39,601 bases of DNA from Bacteroidota bacterium (GTDB lineage: Bacteria > Bacteroidota > Bacteroidia > Chitinophagales > Saprospiraceae). How positions within the stretch are numbered: the stretch's first letter is position 1; every line of letters begins with the position of its first letter. Below the pieces are notes generated by a model. The model did no database searches and had not been told where the DNA came from. It saw only the letters and a list, made by a program, of their open reading frames with translations. This document shows positions 9,665 to 16,780 of the stretch, piece after piece. The translations under genes were made by a program, and so were the position numbers. The stretch covers positions 1-39,601 of the forward strand of contig JAKQJD010000559.1 in the NCBI GenBank assembly GCA_029561355.1, in the 5' to 3' direction.

Positions 9665-10074
9665 TGTGCTGGCAGCAGTTTTTTACCCGCTTCGGTAGCG
9701 GCGCGGATGTCGTCTCTGTTTTTGGTGATTTTGGCTTTCTGGTCTTTCAGGTATGCCAATGCCTCTTTTTCAGGTTTTCCCTCTACCGGCTCGTTTTTCG
9801 ACATCCATTCCATCATATCGGATTCCGCTTTTTCCATATCGGACAATACTTTGCTGTATTTGGCCGATTGTTCGGGCGTCATCAGCGCGGTGGTTAAAAA
9901 TGCTTTGATAGCGAGAGAAACCCGGTTCATTTCCGCCAGATCATTCATAGCGGAATCGTGAATTTCTTTGGTTTCCTTGTCGAGTGCTTGAATCTCCTTG
10001 AGAGCACCGTTGCAGGCAGGCAGGAAAAAACCGGCCAGAACGAACAATATTAAAATAGGGCGCATGATCTTCAT
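9661..10074 (-). CDS. Hypothetical helical lipoprotein
   Basis: This is a 137-residue protein with a lipobox (FFLPAC, C21). The mature part is almost entirely charged and helical: it has K/E-rich stretches such as DKETKEIHDSAMNDLAEM, and a second helix pair after TPEQSAKYSKVLSDMEKAESD. I do not recognise a named family. It is first in an operon with an SCO protein and a cytochrome c, overlapping the SCO start by four bases, so a role in the same periplasmic redox or copper process is inferred. An internal ATG at 10065 could also serve as the start. A -7 box lies 27 bases upstream. Confidence 0.8.
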   Translation of the reverse strand: MKIMRPILILFVLAGFFLPACNGALKEIQALDKETKEIHDSAMNDLAEMNRVSLAIKAFLTTALMTPEQSAKYSKVLSDMEKAESDMMEWMSKNEPVEGKPEKEALAYLKDQKAKITKNRDDIRAATEAGKKLLPAQ

Positions 10075-10100
10075 TTTTAAAAATTAAAAAAAAATCGGGG

Positions 10101-10108
10101 CAAAAGTA
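10101..10108 (-). promoter_or_regulatory. -7 box of the lipoprotein-SCO-cytochrome operon
   Basis: TACTTTTG on the minus strand matches TAnnTTTG and sits 27 bases before the ATG at 10074. No clear TTTG is present at the -33 position, so this is a partial match only. Confidence 0.5.
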
Positions 10109-10208
10109 ACTGTCAATTCTGCTTCGGCATACGATACTTCAGAAAAAAGCCGAATTTCGCCCCGTTTGGAATTCCTCCAAATTTCGGTTCAGGATAAAAC
10201 TATAAAAA

Positions 10209-11540
10209 ATGCTCACTGCCATCTCGCCGGTCGACGGTCGCTATGCCGATAAAACCCGCGAACTCAGCGCTTATTTCAGCGAATTCGCACTCATTCGGTA
10301 CCGCGTCTTCGTTGAAATTCAATACTTTATAGCACTCTGCCAGTACAACCTGCCGCAACTACAGGCCTTCGAAGAAGACAAAATCGACGATCTCAACGCG
10401 ATTTTTGAAAACTTCAATACCGCAGATGCCGAGCAGATCAAGGCCTTCGAACGCACCACCAACCACGATGTAAAAGCGGTGGAGTATTTCCTCAAGGAGC
10501 GATTCGACAGCCTCGAACTGGGCGGACTCCGGGAGTTCGTGCATTTCGGCCTCACTTCTCAGGATATTAATAACACCGCCATTCCCCTGCTGTTTAAAAA
10601 CGCCCTCGAACAGGTGTATTTTCCACTCATTCTGGAATTGCGTAACCGGCTCGAACAACTGGCGCAAGACTGGGCTTTTGTGCCCATGCTGGCCCGCACC
10701 CACGGACAGCCCGCCTCTCCTACCCTGCTGGGCAAGGAATTCGCTGTGTTTGTGGAACGTATCGACGTGCAACTGGAATCGCTGCAAAGCGTGCCGCACC
10801 GCGCCAAATTCGGCGGCGCCACCGGCAATTTCAACGCCCACTACGCCGCATATCCGGATTACGAATGGCAGCAGTTCGGCAACGACTTCGTGCTCGAATT
10901 CCTCGGCCTCGAACGCTCACAGCATACCACACAGGTGGAGCACTACGATTGTTTTGCAGCACATTGCCAGGCCCTCGGTCGTATCAATACCATTCTGATC
11001 GACTTCTGCCGCGACATCTGGACGTATATTTCCATCGAATATTTCCGGCAAAAAACCGTCAAGGACGAGGTCGGCTCTTCCGCCATGCCGCACAAGGTGA
11101 ATCCGATCGACTTCGAAAACGCGGAAGGAAACCTGGGTGTCGCCAATGCCCTGTTTCAGCATTTTGCAGAAAAACTGCCCATCAGCCGCCTGCAACGCGA
11201 CCTGACAGATTCGACCGTTTTACGCAATATCGGTGTGCCGATGGGGCATACGATCATCGCGTTCAAATCTATTATGAAGGGCTTGAGCAAATTGCTGCTC
11301 AATGAAGGCAAATTGTTCGACGACCTCGAAGACAACTGGATGGTCATTGCGGAAGGTATTCAGGTGATTCTGCGCCGCGAAGGATATCCGCAACCCTACG
11401 AAGCCCTGAAAGCACTGACACGCGGGCGGTCCATCGTGACGCGCGAGGTGCTGCACGATTTTATCGACGACCTCGACGTTTCATCCGAAATCAAAACCGA
11501 ACTGAAACAACTTACGCCGCACAACTATGTTGGACGATAA
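10209..11540 (+). CDS. purB: Adenylosuccinate lyase
   Basis: This 443-residue enzyme of the fumarase/aspartase superfamily starts MLTAISPVDGRYADKTREL, as PurB does. The superfamily signature loop SSAMPHKVNP is at residues 290-299, and the substrate-binding segments TSQDINNTA and ARTHGQPASPT are present. It cleaves SAICAR to AICAR and adenylosuccinate to AMP in cytoplasmic purine synthesis. Length is normal for the enterobacterial-like PurB class. It is divergent from the SCO operon. The last codons (GTT GGA CGA TAA) lie inside the left arm of a perfect palindrome that follows, so the 3' end of the gene is duplicated in inverted form. Confidence 0.97.
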   Translation: MLTAISPVDGRYADKTRELSAYFSEFALIRYRVFVEIQYFIALCQYNLPQLQAFEEDKIDDLNAIFENFNTADAEQIKAFERTTNHDVKAVEYFLKERFDSLELGGLREFVHFGLTSQDINNTAIPLLFKNALEQVYFPLILELRNRLEQLAQDWAFVPMLARTHGQPASPTLLGKEFAVFVERIDVQLESLQSVPHRAKFGGATGNFNAHYAAYPDYEWQQFGNDFVLEFLGLERSQHTTQVEHYDCFAAHCQALGRINTILIDFCRDIWTYISIEYFRQKTVKDEVGSSAMPHKVNPIDFENAEGNLGVANALFQHFAEKLPISRLQRDLTDSTVLRNIGVPMGHTIIAFKSIMKGLSKLLLNEGKLFDDLEDNWMVIAEGIQVILRREGYPQPYEALKALTRGRSIVTREVLHDFIDDLDVSSEIKTELKQLTPHNYVGR

Positions 11541-11638
11541 ATCTTGAGAACAGATTCGGCCCTATTTAGTCATCCGATGACTCGAAGTCATCGGATGACT
11601 AAATAGGGCCGAATCTGTTCTCAAGATTTATCGTCCAA
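11530..11638. repeat. Perfect 53-bp inverted repeat with 3-base loop, overlapping the end of purB
   Basis: Arms 11530-11582 and 11586-11638 are identical complements over all 53 bases, with loop CGA. The left arm begins 11 bases inside the purB coding and stop region. Unlike several other palindromes here it has no simple tandem word, but the inner part (AGTCATCCGATGACT) is itself nearly palindromic. There is no U-tract. It probably ends purB transcription by folding, and its perfect identity suggests recent origin or active homogenisation (inference). Confidence 0.95.
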
Positions 11639-11679
11639 ACGATTTTAAATTTTTCAAACACATTTAAACAATATTTTAA

Positions 11680-12417
11680 ATGAAGCGTTTTCTCATATCT
11701 TCTTTCACTTTTCTGGCATTTTCCAACATATTATCCGCTCAAATAACCGATCCGAAAGCCACCGAAACCTGGCAGCCGGAAGTACGTGTGGTAACGCCAG
11801 GAGAAGGCACCAAGCCGCCCTCCGACGCCATTGTTTTGTTTGATGGAAGCAACTTTTCGGAATGGCAAAGCGCCAAAGATAGCAGCAAGGTAACCTGGAC
11901 CCTGAATAGCGACGGAAGCGCCACTGTTCGCCCGACTGCCGGTGATATCGTCACGAAAAAATCATTCGGCGACTGTCAGTTGCACATAGAGTTCCGCGAG
12001 CCGGTGGTTGTAAAAGGAGAAAGTCAGGGCCGCGGCAACAGCGGTATTTTCCTGCAAACCCGCTACGAAGTGCAGGTGCTCGACTGTTACCAGAACCGCA
12101 CCTATTCCAACGGACAAACGGCATCGATTTACAAACAAAGCATTCCGCTCGTGAATGCCTGCCGTAAACCGGGTGAATGGCAGACCTACGATATTCTGTA
12201 CACGGCGCCGCGTTTCAACAGCGACAGCATTCTGGTGGCGCCCGGCCGCGTAACAGTCATTCACAACGGCGTAGTGGCGCAACTGAACACGGAAATCAAA
12301 GGCCCAACAGAATACATCGGACTTCCGAAATACGTGGCACACGGTAAAAGCGGTATTAAACTGCAAGACCACGGCGACCTGGTGAGTTTCCGGAATATCT
12401 GGATCAGGGAGTTGTAA
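11680..12417 (+). CDS. DUF1080 (3-keto-disaccharide hydrolase domain) exported protein
   Basis: This 245-residue protein has a signal peptide ([21 protein letters not shown]). A DUF1080/concanavalin-like beta-sandwich spans about residues 45-243, with the hallmarks [30 protein letters not shown] and [21 protein letters not shown]. Some members of this family hydrolyse 3-keto-glycosides; the substrate here is unknown. It is predicted to be periplasmic or exported. It stands alone between two palindromes: the perfect repeat after purB, and the GTGCGAA-word palindrome whose left arm begins at the last base of its TAA stop. Confidence 0.92.
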   Translation: MKRFLISSFTFLAFSNILSAQITDPKATETWQPEVRVVTPGEGTKPPSDAIVLFDGSNFSEWQSAKDSSKVTWTLNSDGSATVRPTAGDIVTKKSFGDCQLHIEFREPVVVKGESQGRGNSGIFLQTRYEVQVLDCYQNRTYSNGQTASIYKQSIPLVNACRKPGEWQTYDILYTAPRFNSDSILVAPGRVTVIHNGVVAQLNTEIKGPTEYIGLPKYVAHGKSGIKLQDHGDLVSFRNIWIREL

Positions 12418-12511
12418 AAGCAGTGCGAAGTCGTCAGTGCGAAGTGCGAAGTCATGCAACCCGAGTGAATGTGCGACTTCGCACTTCGCACTGAAGGCTT
12501 CGTACTGCTTT
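12417..12511. repeat. GTGCGAA-word palindrome with conserved loop (copy 1)
   Basis: The arms are 12417-12453 and 12475-12511 and match at 34 of 37 positions. The arm reads AAAGCA followed by heptads GTGCGAA, GTCGTCA, GTGCGAA, GTGCGAA, GTC. The loop (ATGCAACCCGAGTGAATGTG...) is similar to the loops at 16719-16740 and, on the other strand, 34092-34114. The left arm starts at the last base of the stop codon of the DUF1080 gene. Confidence 0.88.
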
Positions 12512-12671
12512 CAGACTTCGCACTGCTTTCAGTTATACCGTATTTCGTTCACAAACATCCATTAACTTTGCATACTTAATTGACTTCGAACAGTCGACTT
12601 CGGACTTCGCACTGACGACTTCGCACTGCTTTCAGACTTCGCACTGACGACTTCGAACTTCGTACTCTAAC
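12512..12671. repeat. Extended one-sided array of the same heptad word around the exporter promoter
   Basis: Beyond the palindrome the complementary word (ACTTCGCACTG and variants such as ACTTCGTACT, ACTTCGAAC) continues at 12514-12532 and again at about 12582-12665. The two blocks are separated by a unique segment with a -7 box (12563-12570). The second block makes up most of the 5' leader of the exporter gene, ending six bases before its ATG. There is no matching left-hand array, so this looks like an expanded or rearranged right arm. Confidence 0.75.
12563..12570 (+). promoter_or_regulatory. -7 box upstream of the C39 exporter
   Basis: TAACTTTG matches TAnnTTTG and lies 101 bases before the ATG at 12672, in a unique island between two blocks of heptad repeats. 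No clear -33 TTTG is seen. Confidence 0.45.
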
Positions 12672-14864
12672 ATGGCCGATCAGTTTCAATTTTACAAACA
12701 GCTGGATTCAGCAGATTGCGGGGCAACCTGCCTTCGAATGGTGTCGCGCCATTATGGCCGCCACTATTCGCTGGAATATTTGCGTCAGTTGTCGTACCTC
12801 GACCGGGAAGGCGTGTCGCTGATGGGCATTTCTGATGCGGCGGAAAAGATCGGCCTCCGCACGCTCGGGGTAAAAACGGGATTTAAAAGGCTTTCGGAAG
12901 ATATTCCGCTGCCATGCGTGGCGCACTGGCAACAGGACCACTTCGTAGTCGTGTATAAAATTGCCAATGGAAAAGTGTTCGTGGCCGACCCGAAAGTCGG
13001 CAAAATAGAACTCGACGAGCAGGAGTTTTTAAACGGCTGGATCAGCGACGTGGTGAATACGGAAGCGCAGGGAATCCTGCTGTTGCTCGAACCCACGCCC
13101 GATTTTTACGAACGGGAAGGTGAAAAGAACGATCGTTCAGGACTGCGGTTTTTATGGCCTTATCTCTGGCAGCACCGGCGTCTGCTCTGGCAACTGGGCA
13201 TCGGGCTGATGCTCGGCAGTCTGGTTCAGCTGGCGTTCCCTTTCCTGATGCAGGCGCTGGTCGACAAAGGTGTACAACTCAACGACCTGAGTTTCGTATA
13301 CCTCATCCTGCTGGCGCAGGGCATGTTGTTCATCAGTCAGGTAGCGGTGGAATTTATCCGCGGCTGGATTCTACTGCATATCGGCACCCGGGTGAACATT
13401 AACCTGGTGTCCGACTTTCTGATCAAACTGATGCGGCTCCCGATGTCGTTTTTCGATTCGAAAATGACCGGCGACCTGCTGCAACGCATTTACGACAACG
13501 AGCGGGTGGAGCGTTTCCTGACGTCTTCCTCCCTGATCACGTTGTTTTCCGTGGTCAATCTGTTGCTTTTCGGTTTTGTGCTGGCGTATTACAATCCGCT
13601 CATTTTCCTCGTATTCTTTATCGGTGCTGCTGCCTACTTCGGCTGGATCGGCCTTTTTTTACAGCGTCGCCGCTCGCTCGATTACCGCCGGTTCGAGCAA
13701 ATGGCCGAAAACCAGAATTCGCTGATCCAACTGGTGAACGGCATGCAGGAGATCAAACTGCACAATGCGGAACGCCAGAAACGCTGGGCCTGGGAACGCA
13801 TTCAGGCACGTTTGTTCCGCGTGAATGTGCAGTACCTGGCCACCGACCAGATGCAACGCGCCGGTGCGGCTTTTATCAATGAAGGAAAAAACATCCTCAT
13901 TTCCATTCTCGCAGCCCAGGCTGTTATTCAGGGTGAAATGAGCCTGGGTATGATGCTGGCAGTTCAATATATCATCGGCCATATGAATGCGCCGCTGGAG
14001 GCGCTGGTTCAGTTTATCCTGCACGCACAGGAGGCAAAAATCAGCCTCGAACGGATGCAGGAAATCCATCAGCGCCCCGACGAGGACCTGAATGACGAAT
14101 CGAAAGTGACTGTTTTGCCCGCCAATGGCGACCTGAGTCTGCAAAATGTGTCGTTCCGCTATGGCGGTCCACACGACCCCTGGGTGCTGAAAAACCTGAA
14201 TCTCAATTTCCGGGAAGGCAAAACCACCGCCATCGTGGGCACTTCCGGCAGCGGCAAAACGACCCTGCTGAAAATGCTGCTCAATTTTTACCCGCCCACA
14301 GAAGGTACCGTGCGCATCGGCGACCTGAATCTGGCCAACGTACACCATAAATTATGGCGCAGCCAGTGCGGCGTAGTCATGCAGGACGGGTTCATTTTTT
14401 CCGACACTATCGCCCGCAATATTGCCCTGGGAGAGGAACACATCGACCGTCGCCAATTGCTTTACGCTGCAAAAGTGGCTAATATTCAATCGTTTATAGA
14501 ATCCTTGCCACTGGGTTATAATACCAAGGTGGGCCAGGACGGAAACGGCCTCAGCCAGGGCCAGAAGCAACGCCTGCTCATCGCCCGGGCGATTTACAAA
14601 AACCCGCAGTACATCTTTTTCGATGAGGCGACCAATGCGCTCGATGCCCACAACGAACGGGTCATCATGCACAACCTGGAACTGGCTTTCCGCAACAAAT
14701 CAGTCATCATCGTGGCACACCGGCTCAGTACGGTCAGAAATGCCGACCATATTATTGTACTGGAAAAAGGGGAAGTGGTGGAACAAGGCAATCATACGGA
14801 CCTGACCAACCAGAAAGGAATTTATTACAGGCTGGTGCGGGAGCAACTGGAACTGGGATCGTGA
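12672..14864 (+). CDS. Peptidase-domain (C39) ABC transporter, bacteriocin/peptide exporter type
   Basis: This 730-residue protein has three parts. Residues 1-130 are a C39 double-glycine peptidase with catalytic C16 in DSADCGATCL, the histidine in HFVVVYK and the aspartate in VADPKVG. About residues 160-440 are a six-helix ABC transmembrane domain. About 480-730 are the ATPase, with Walker A GTSGSGKT (523-530), signature LSQGQ (627-631), Walker B FFDEA (D651, E652) and H-loop VAHRLS. It should cleave a GG-type leader and export the peptide across the inner membrane. Its HlyD partner is at 15384, but a reversed four-helix-bundle gene inside an inverted repeat lies between them. No precursor peptide with a GG leader was recognised in the window. 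Confidence 0.95.
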   Translation: MADQFQFYKQLDSADCGATCLRMVSRHYGRHYSLEYLRQLSYLDREGVSLMGISDAAEKIGLRTLGVKTGFKRLSEDIPLPCVAHWQQDHFVVVYKIANGKVFVADPKVGKIELDEQEFLNGWISDVVNTEAQGILLLLEPTPDFYEREGEKNDRSGLRFLWPYLWQHRRLLWQLGIGLMLGSLVQLAFPFLMQALVDKGVQLNDLSFVYLILLAQGMLFISQVAVEFIRGWILLHIGTRVNINLVSDFLIKLMRLPMSFFDSKMTGDLLQRIYDNERVERFLTSSSLITLFSVVNLLLFGFVLAYYNPLIFLVFFIGAAAYFGWIGLFLQRRRSLDYRRFEQMAENQNSLIQLVNGMQEIKLHNAERQKRWAWERIQARLFRVNVQYLATDQMQRAGAAFINEGKNILISILAAQAVIQGEMSLGMMLAVQYIIGHMNAPLEALVQFILHAQEAKISLERMQEIHQRPDEDLNDESKVTVLPANGDLSLQNVSFRYGGPHDPWVLKNLNLNFREGKTTAIVGTSGSGKTTLLKMLLNFYPPTEGTVRIGDLNLANVHHKLWRSQCGVVMQDGFIFSDTIARNIALGEEHIDRRQLLYAAKVANIQSFIESLPLGYNTKVGQDGNGLSQGQKQRLLIARAIYKNPQYIFFDEATNALDAHNERVIMHNLELAFRNKSVIIVAHRLSTVRNADHIIVLEKGEVVEQGNHTDLTNQKGIYYRLVREQLELGS

Positions 14865-14931
14865 GAGGGGGTTTAGTGTTTTGTGTTTGGTGTTTGGGGC
14901 GCGTTGCTATAGGGGATTGTTGTTGTTCGGT

Positions 14932-15285
14932 TTATTTGTCCAGGTAGTTGAGATAGCCGTTGATCAATTTTCGGCATTTTACAATTTGAAGAGACAATTT
15001 TTCAAAATCAATTACAGATAGAAATGAAAGTTCTTTCGAAATGAGAATTTGAGTTTCCAGTTCGAAAAGTGAACCTCTGGCAGTGAACATAAACTGAGAT
15101 TTGTCCTTATCTGTTCGGCGTCCACAGCCTTCAGCAATGTTGGAAGGAATGTAAACAGATGCCCGGCGCATTTGATTCGTAAGTCCAAAAAGTTCGTGTT
15201 TCGGAAAATTTTCCGTGCATCTGTACACGAGGATTGCCAGATGCTTGGCTTCTTTCCAAACATCCAATTCTTTAAAATCTAACAT
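14932..15285 (-). CDS. Four helix bundle protein (23S rRNA-intervening-sequence / S23 family)
   Basis: This 117-residue protein has the family pattern: FKELDVWKEAKHLAILVY, then FPKHELFGLTNQMRRASVYI, SNIAEGCGRR and FMFTARGSLFELETQILIS. The length is typical for the family (about 110-130). Family members are encoded within intervening sequences of 23S rRNA in some bacteria, and the Avd accessory protein of diversity-generating retroelements has the same fold; the intergenic copies have no established function. It is transcribed against the exporter operon it interrupts and lies between inverted heptad repeats. No reverse transcriptase, template repeat or rRNA is present. It is probably a passenger or driver of the flanking repeat (inference). 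Confidence 0.9.
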   Translation of the reverse strand: MLDFKELDVWKEAKHLAILVYRCTENFPKHELFGLTNQMRRASVYIPSNIAEGCGRRTDKDKSQFMFTARGSLFELETQILISKELSFLSVIDFEKLSLQIVKCRKLINGYLNYLDK

Positions 15286-15314
15286 AAATAACAGCGTTTT
15301 ATATTATCAAAATA

Positions 15315-15343
15315 CAAACTTAACTAAATCCCAAGCGTATCAA
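15315..15343 (-). promoter_or_regulatory. Promoter of the four-helix-bundle gene
   Basis: On the minus strand TTG (15343-15341) and TAAGTTTG (15322-15315) are spaced by 18 bases, close to the Bacteroidota -33/-7 arrangement. The -7 box is 30 bases before the ATG at 15285. The -33 element abuts the inner edge of the right inverted-repeat arm, so the cassette carries its own promoter. Confidence 0.55.
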
Positions 15344-15383
15344 CCCCCAAACACCACACACCAAACACTAAACACCAAAAAAA

Positions 15384-16685
15384 ATGGCCGACCGCGAATA
15401 CGTCGAACTTCGTTCAGAAGATGTGCAGGAAATCCTGGGCACGCCGCCGGGGTGGCTCGTTCGCTGGGGTACCACCATCGTGCTGCTCGGATTTTGTATG
15501 CTCCTGACGGCAGCCTGGTTTGTGCGTTACCCGGATGTGGTGGAAGCGAAAGTGGTCGTCACGACGGCTACGCCACCGGTAGATGTCATGGCACGGGCCG
15601 ACGGCCGCATCGCCAAATTACTGATAACCGATACCGCTTTGGTGAGCACCAATCAGTTGCTGGCTGTTTTACAAAGCACCGCGAATTACGAGGATGTGTT
15701 ATTTCTCGACTCCTGTCTCGGCGCCTGGCAGCAACTGAAAATTGAGTCTTTCCGGACCGTAGACCAACCCGATAGCCTGACTTTGGGAGAATTGCAGGGC
15801 GATTACGCCGATTTTGTACGCATTCTGAGCGATTTCAAGTTTGGCCGCGACAGCAGAAGCGCTTCGGTACAATCCAATATCAATTCTATTCAAATGCAAA
15901 TCAGCCAGTTAAAACAGAGCATCGCATTTGAAGAAAAGGCATTAAAACGTACCAACGACCAACTGAAAACGGCCGAAGAACTGTATCAAAAGCAAAAGGA
16001 TCTGTACGAGCAAGGCATTACTTCTCGTGTGGATTTTGAAAAAGAGCGCACGAAACTGGCCGACCTCGAACGCCAGCGCGACCTGTATGAGGAAAATACC
16101 CTGCAAAAACGCCGCGAGATTATCAGTCTGCAAAATAACATCAACAGCGCCTCTTTCGGTCAGCAGGAAACGGCATCATCGGCATCCAGCCGGCTTTCCG
16201 GCAGCCTCAACACGCTCCGTAGTAATGTGAGTAAATGGAAACAGACCTATTTGCTGCAATCGCCGATTCAGGGAAAGGTCTCGCTCAACGGACTCACCGC
16301 ACAACAGTACGTTCGTCAGGGCGACCAGCTGATCACCGTGGTGCCGCTGGAAAACGATAAAATTATCGGACGCGTTTCGCTGCCGATCGCGGGAAGTGGA
16401 AAAGTGAAGGAAAAACAGCGTGTGATCCTGAAACTGGACAACTACCCCTACTACGAATTCGGTACGATCAGCGGGCTGATCATTTCGAAATCGCCGGTGC
16501 CCAAAGACAACCAGTATTCCATTCTGGTCGCATTACCCGTCAATAAAAACAACAGTCTGCGCACCAGTTATGGCAAGGAAATCCAGTTCGAGCAGCAACT
16601 ACAGGGCAAGGCGGAGATTATCACGGACGATAAAGGTTTTTTGCAGCGGATCAGCGAGCAGATTTTTGCAAGTGTGAGACGATAG
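15384..16685 (+). CDS. HlyD family membrane-fusion (periplasmic adaptor) protein
   Basis: This 433-residue protein has a short cytoplasmic N-terminus and one transmembrane helix at about residues 30-52 (TTIVLLGFCMLLTAAWFV). A biotinyl/lipoyl-like half-motif follows (VDVMARADGRIAKLLITDTA). A long coiled coil spans about 150-285, then a beta-barrel domain. It joins an inner-membrane peptidase-ABC exporter to an outer-membrane TolC channel. Its natural partner is the C39 exporter upstream; the reversed four-helix-bundle cassette separates them by about 520 bases. Its TAG stop is directly followed by the GTGCGAA palindrome. Confidence 0.92.
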   Translation: MADREYVELRSEDVQEILGTPPGWLVRWGTTIVLLGFCMLLTAAWFVRYPDVVEAKVVVTTATPPVDVMARADGRIAKLLITDTALVSTNQLLAVLQSTANYEDVLFLDSCLGAWQQLKIESFRTVDQPDSLTLGELQGDYADFVRILSDFKFGRDSRSASVQSNINSIQMQISQLKQSIAFEEKALKRTNDQLKTAEELYQKQKDLYEQGITSRVDFEKERTKLADLERQRDLYEENTLQKRREIISLQNNINSASFGQQETASSASSRLSGSLNTLRSNVSKWKQTYLLQSPIQGKVSLNGLTAQQYVRQGDQLITVVPLENDKIIGRVSLPIAGSGKVKEKQRVILKLDNYPYYEFGTISGLIISKSPVPKDNQYSILVALPVNKNNSLRTSYGKEIQFEQQLQGKAEIITDDKGFLQRISEQIFASVRR

Positions 16686-16780
16686 TAGTGCGAAGTCGGC
16701 AGTGCGAAGTGCGAAGTCATGAACACCGTGAGTGAACGTGGACTTCGCACTTCGCACTTCGCACTGCCGACTTCGCACTA
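16686..16780. repeat. GTGCGAA-word palindrome with conserved loop (copy 2), supplies a stop codon
   Basis: The left arm (16686-16718) reads TA followed by GTGCGAA-type heptads; the right arm (16741-16780) is its exact complement except that it holds one more GTGCGAA copy. The loop 16719-16740 (ATGAACACCGTGAGTGAACG...) is homologous to those of the copies at 12417 and 34054. The left arm follows directly on the HlyD stop. The right arm's outermost TAG is itself the RmuC stop codon, so both convergent genes end at the element edge. Confidence 0.93.

Larger units (their letters stand above)
14869..15376. mobile_element. Putative cassette: inverted heptad repeats (GTTTGGT word) enclosing a four-helix-bundle gene
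   Basis: The left arm (14869-14899) reads as period-7 words GTTTAGT, GTTTTGT, GTTTGGT, GTTTGGGG. The right arm (15345-15376) is its complement, with 29 of 31 positions matching plus one extra base. The arms start four bases after the stop of the C39 exporter and end seven bases before the ATG of HlyD, filling the whole gap in the same way as the gene-less palindromes elsewhere in the window. Between the arms is one complete gene on the opposite strand with its own promoter. No target-site duplication is visible. The element nature is inference. Confidence 0.5.

Noticed and set aside
11530..11638. Ordinary intrinsic terminator after purB
   Set aside because: A 53-bp perfect stem with no U-tract is far longer than intrinsic terminators; it may still terminate but needs another explanation for its origin.
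12417..12671. CRISPR array
   Set aside because: Repeats are 7-8 base words in direct tandem and inverted arms without unique spacers of constant length; no cas genes.
14932..15285. Avd of a diversity-generating retroelement
   Set aside because: The four-helix-bundle fold fits, but no reverse transcriptase, template repeat or variable repeat is present in the window.
14869..15376. Classical insertion sequence
   Set aside because: No transposase, no target-site duplication, and the inverted repeats are period-7 tandem words rather than IS ends.
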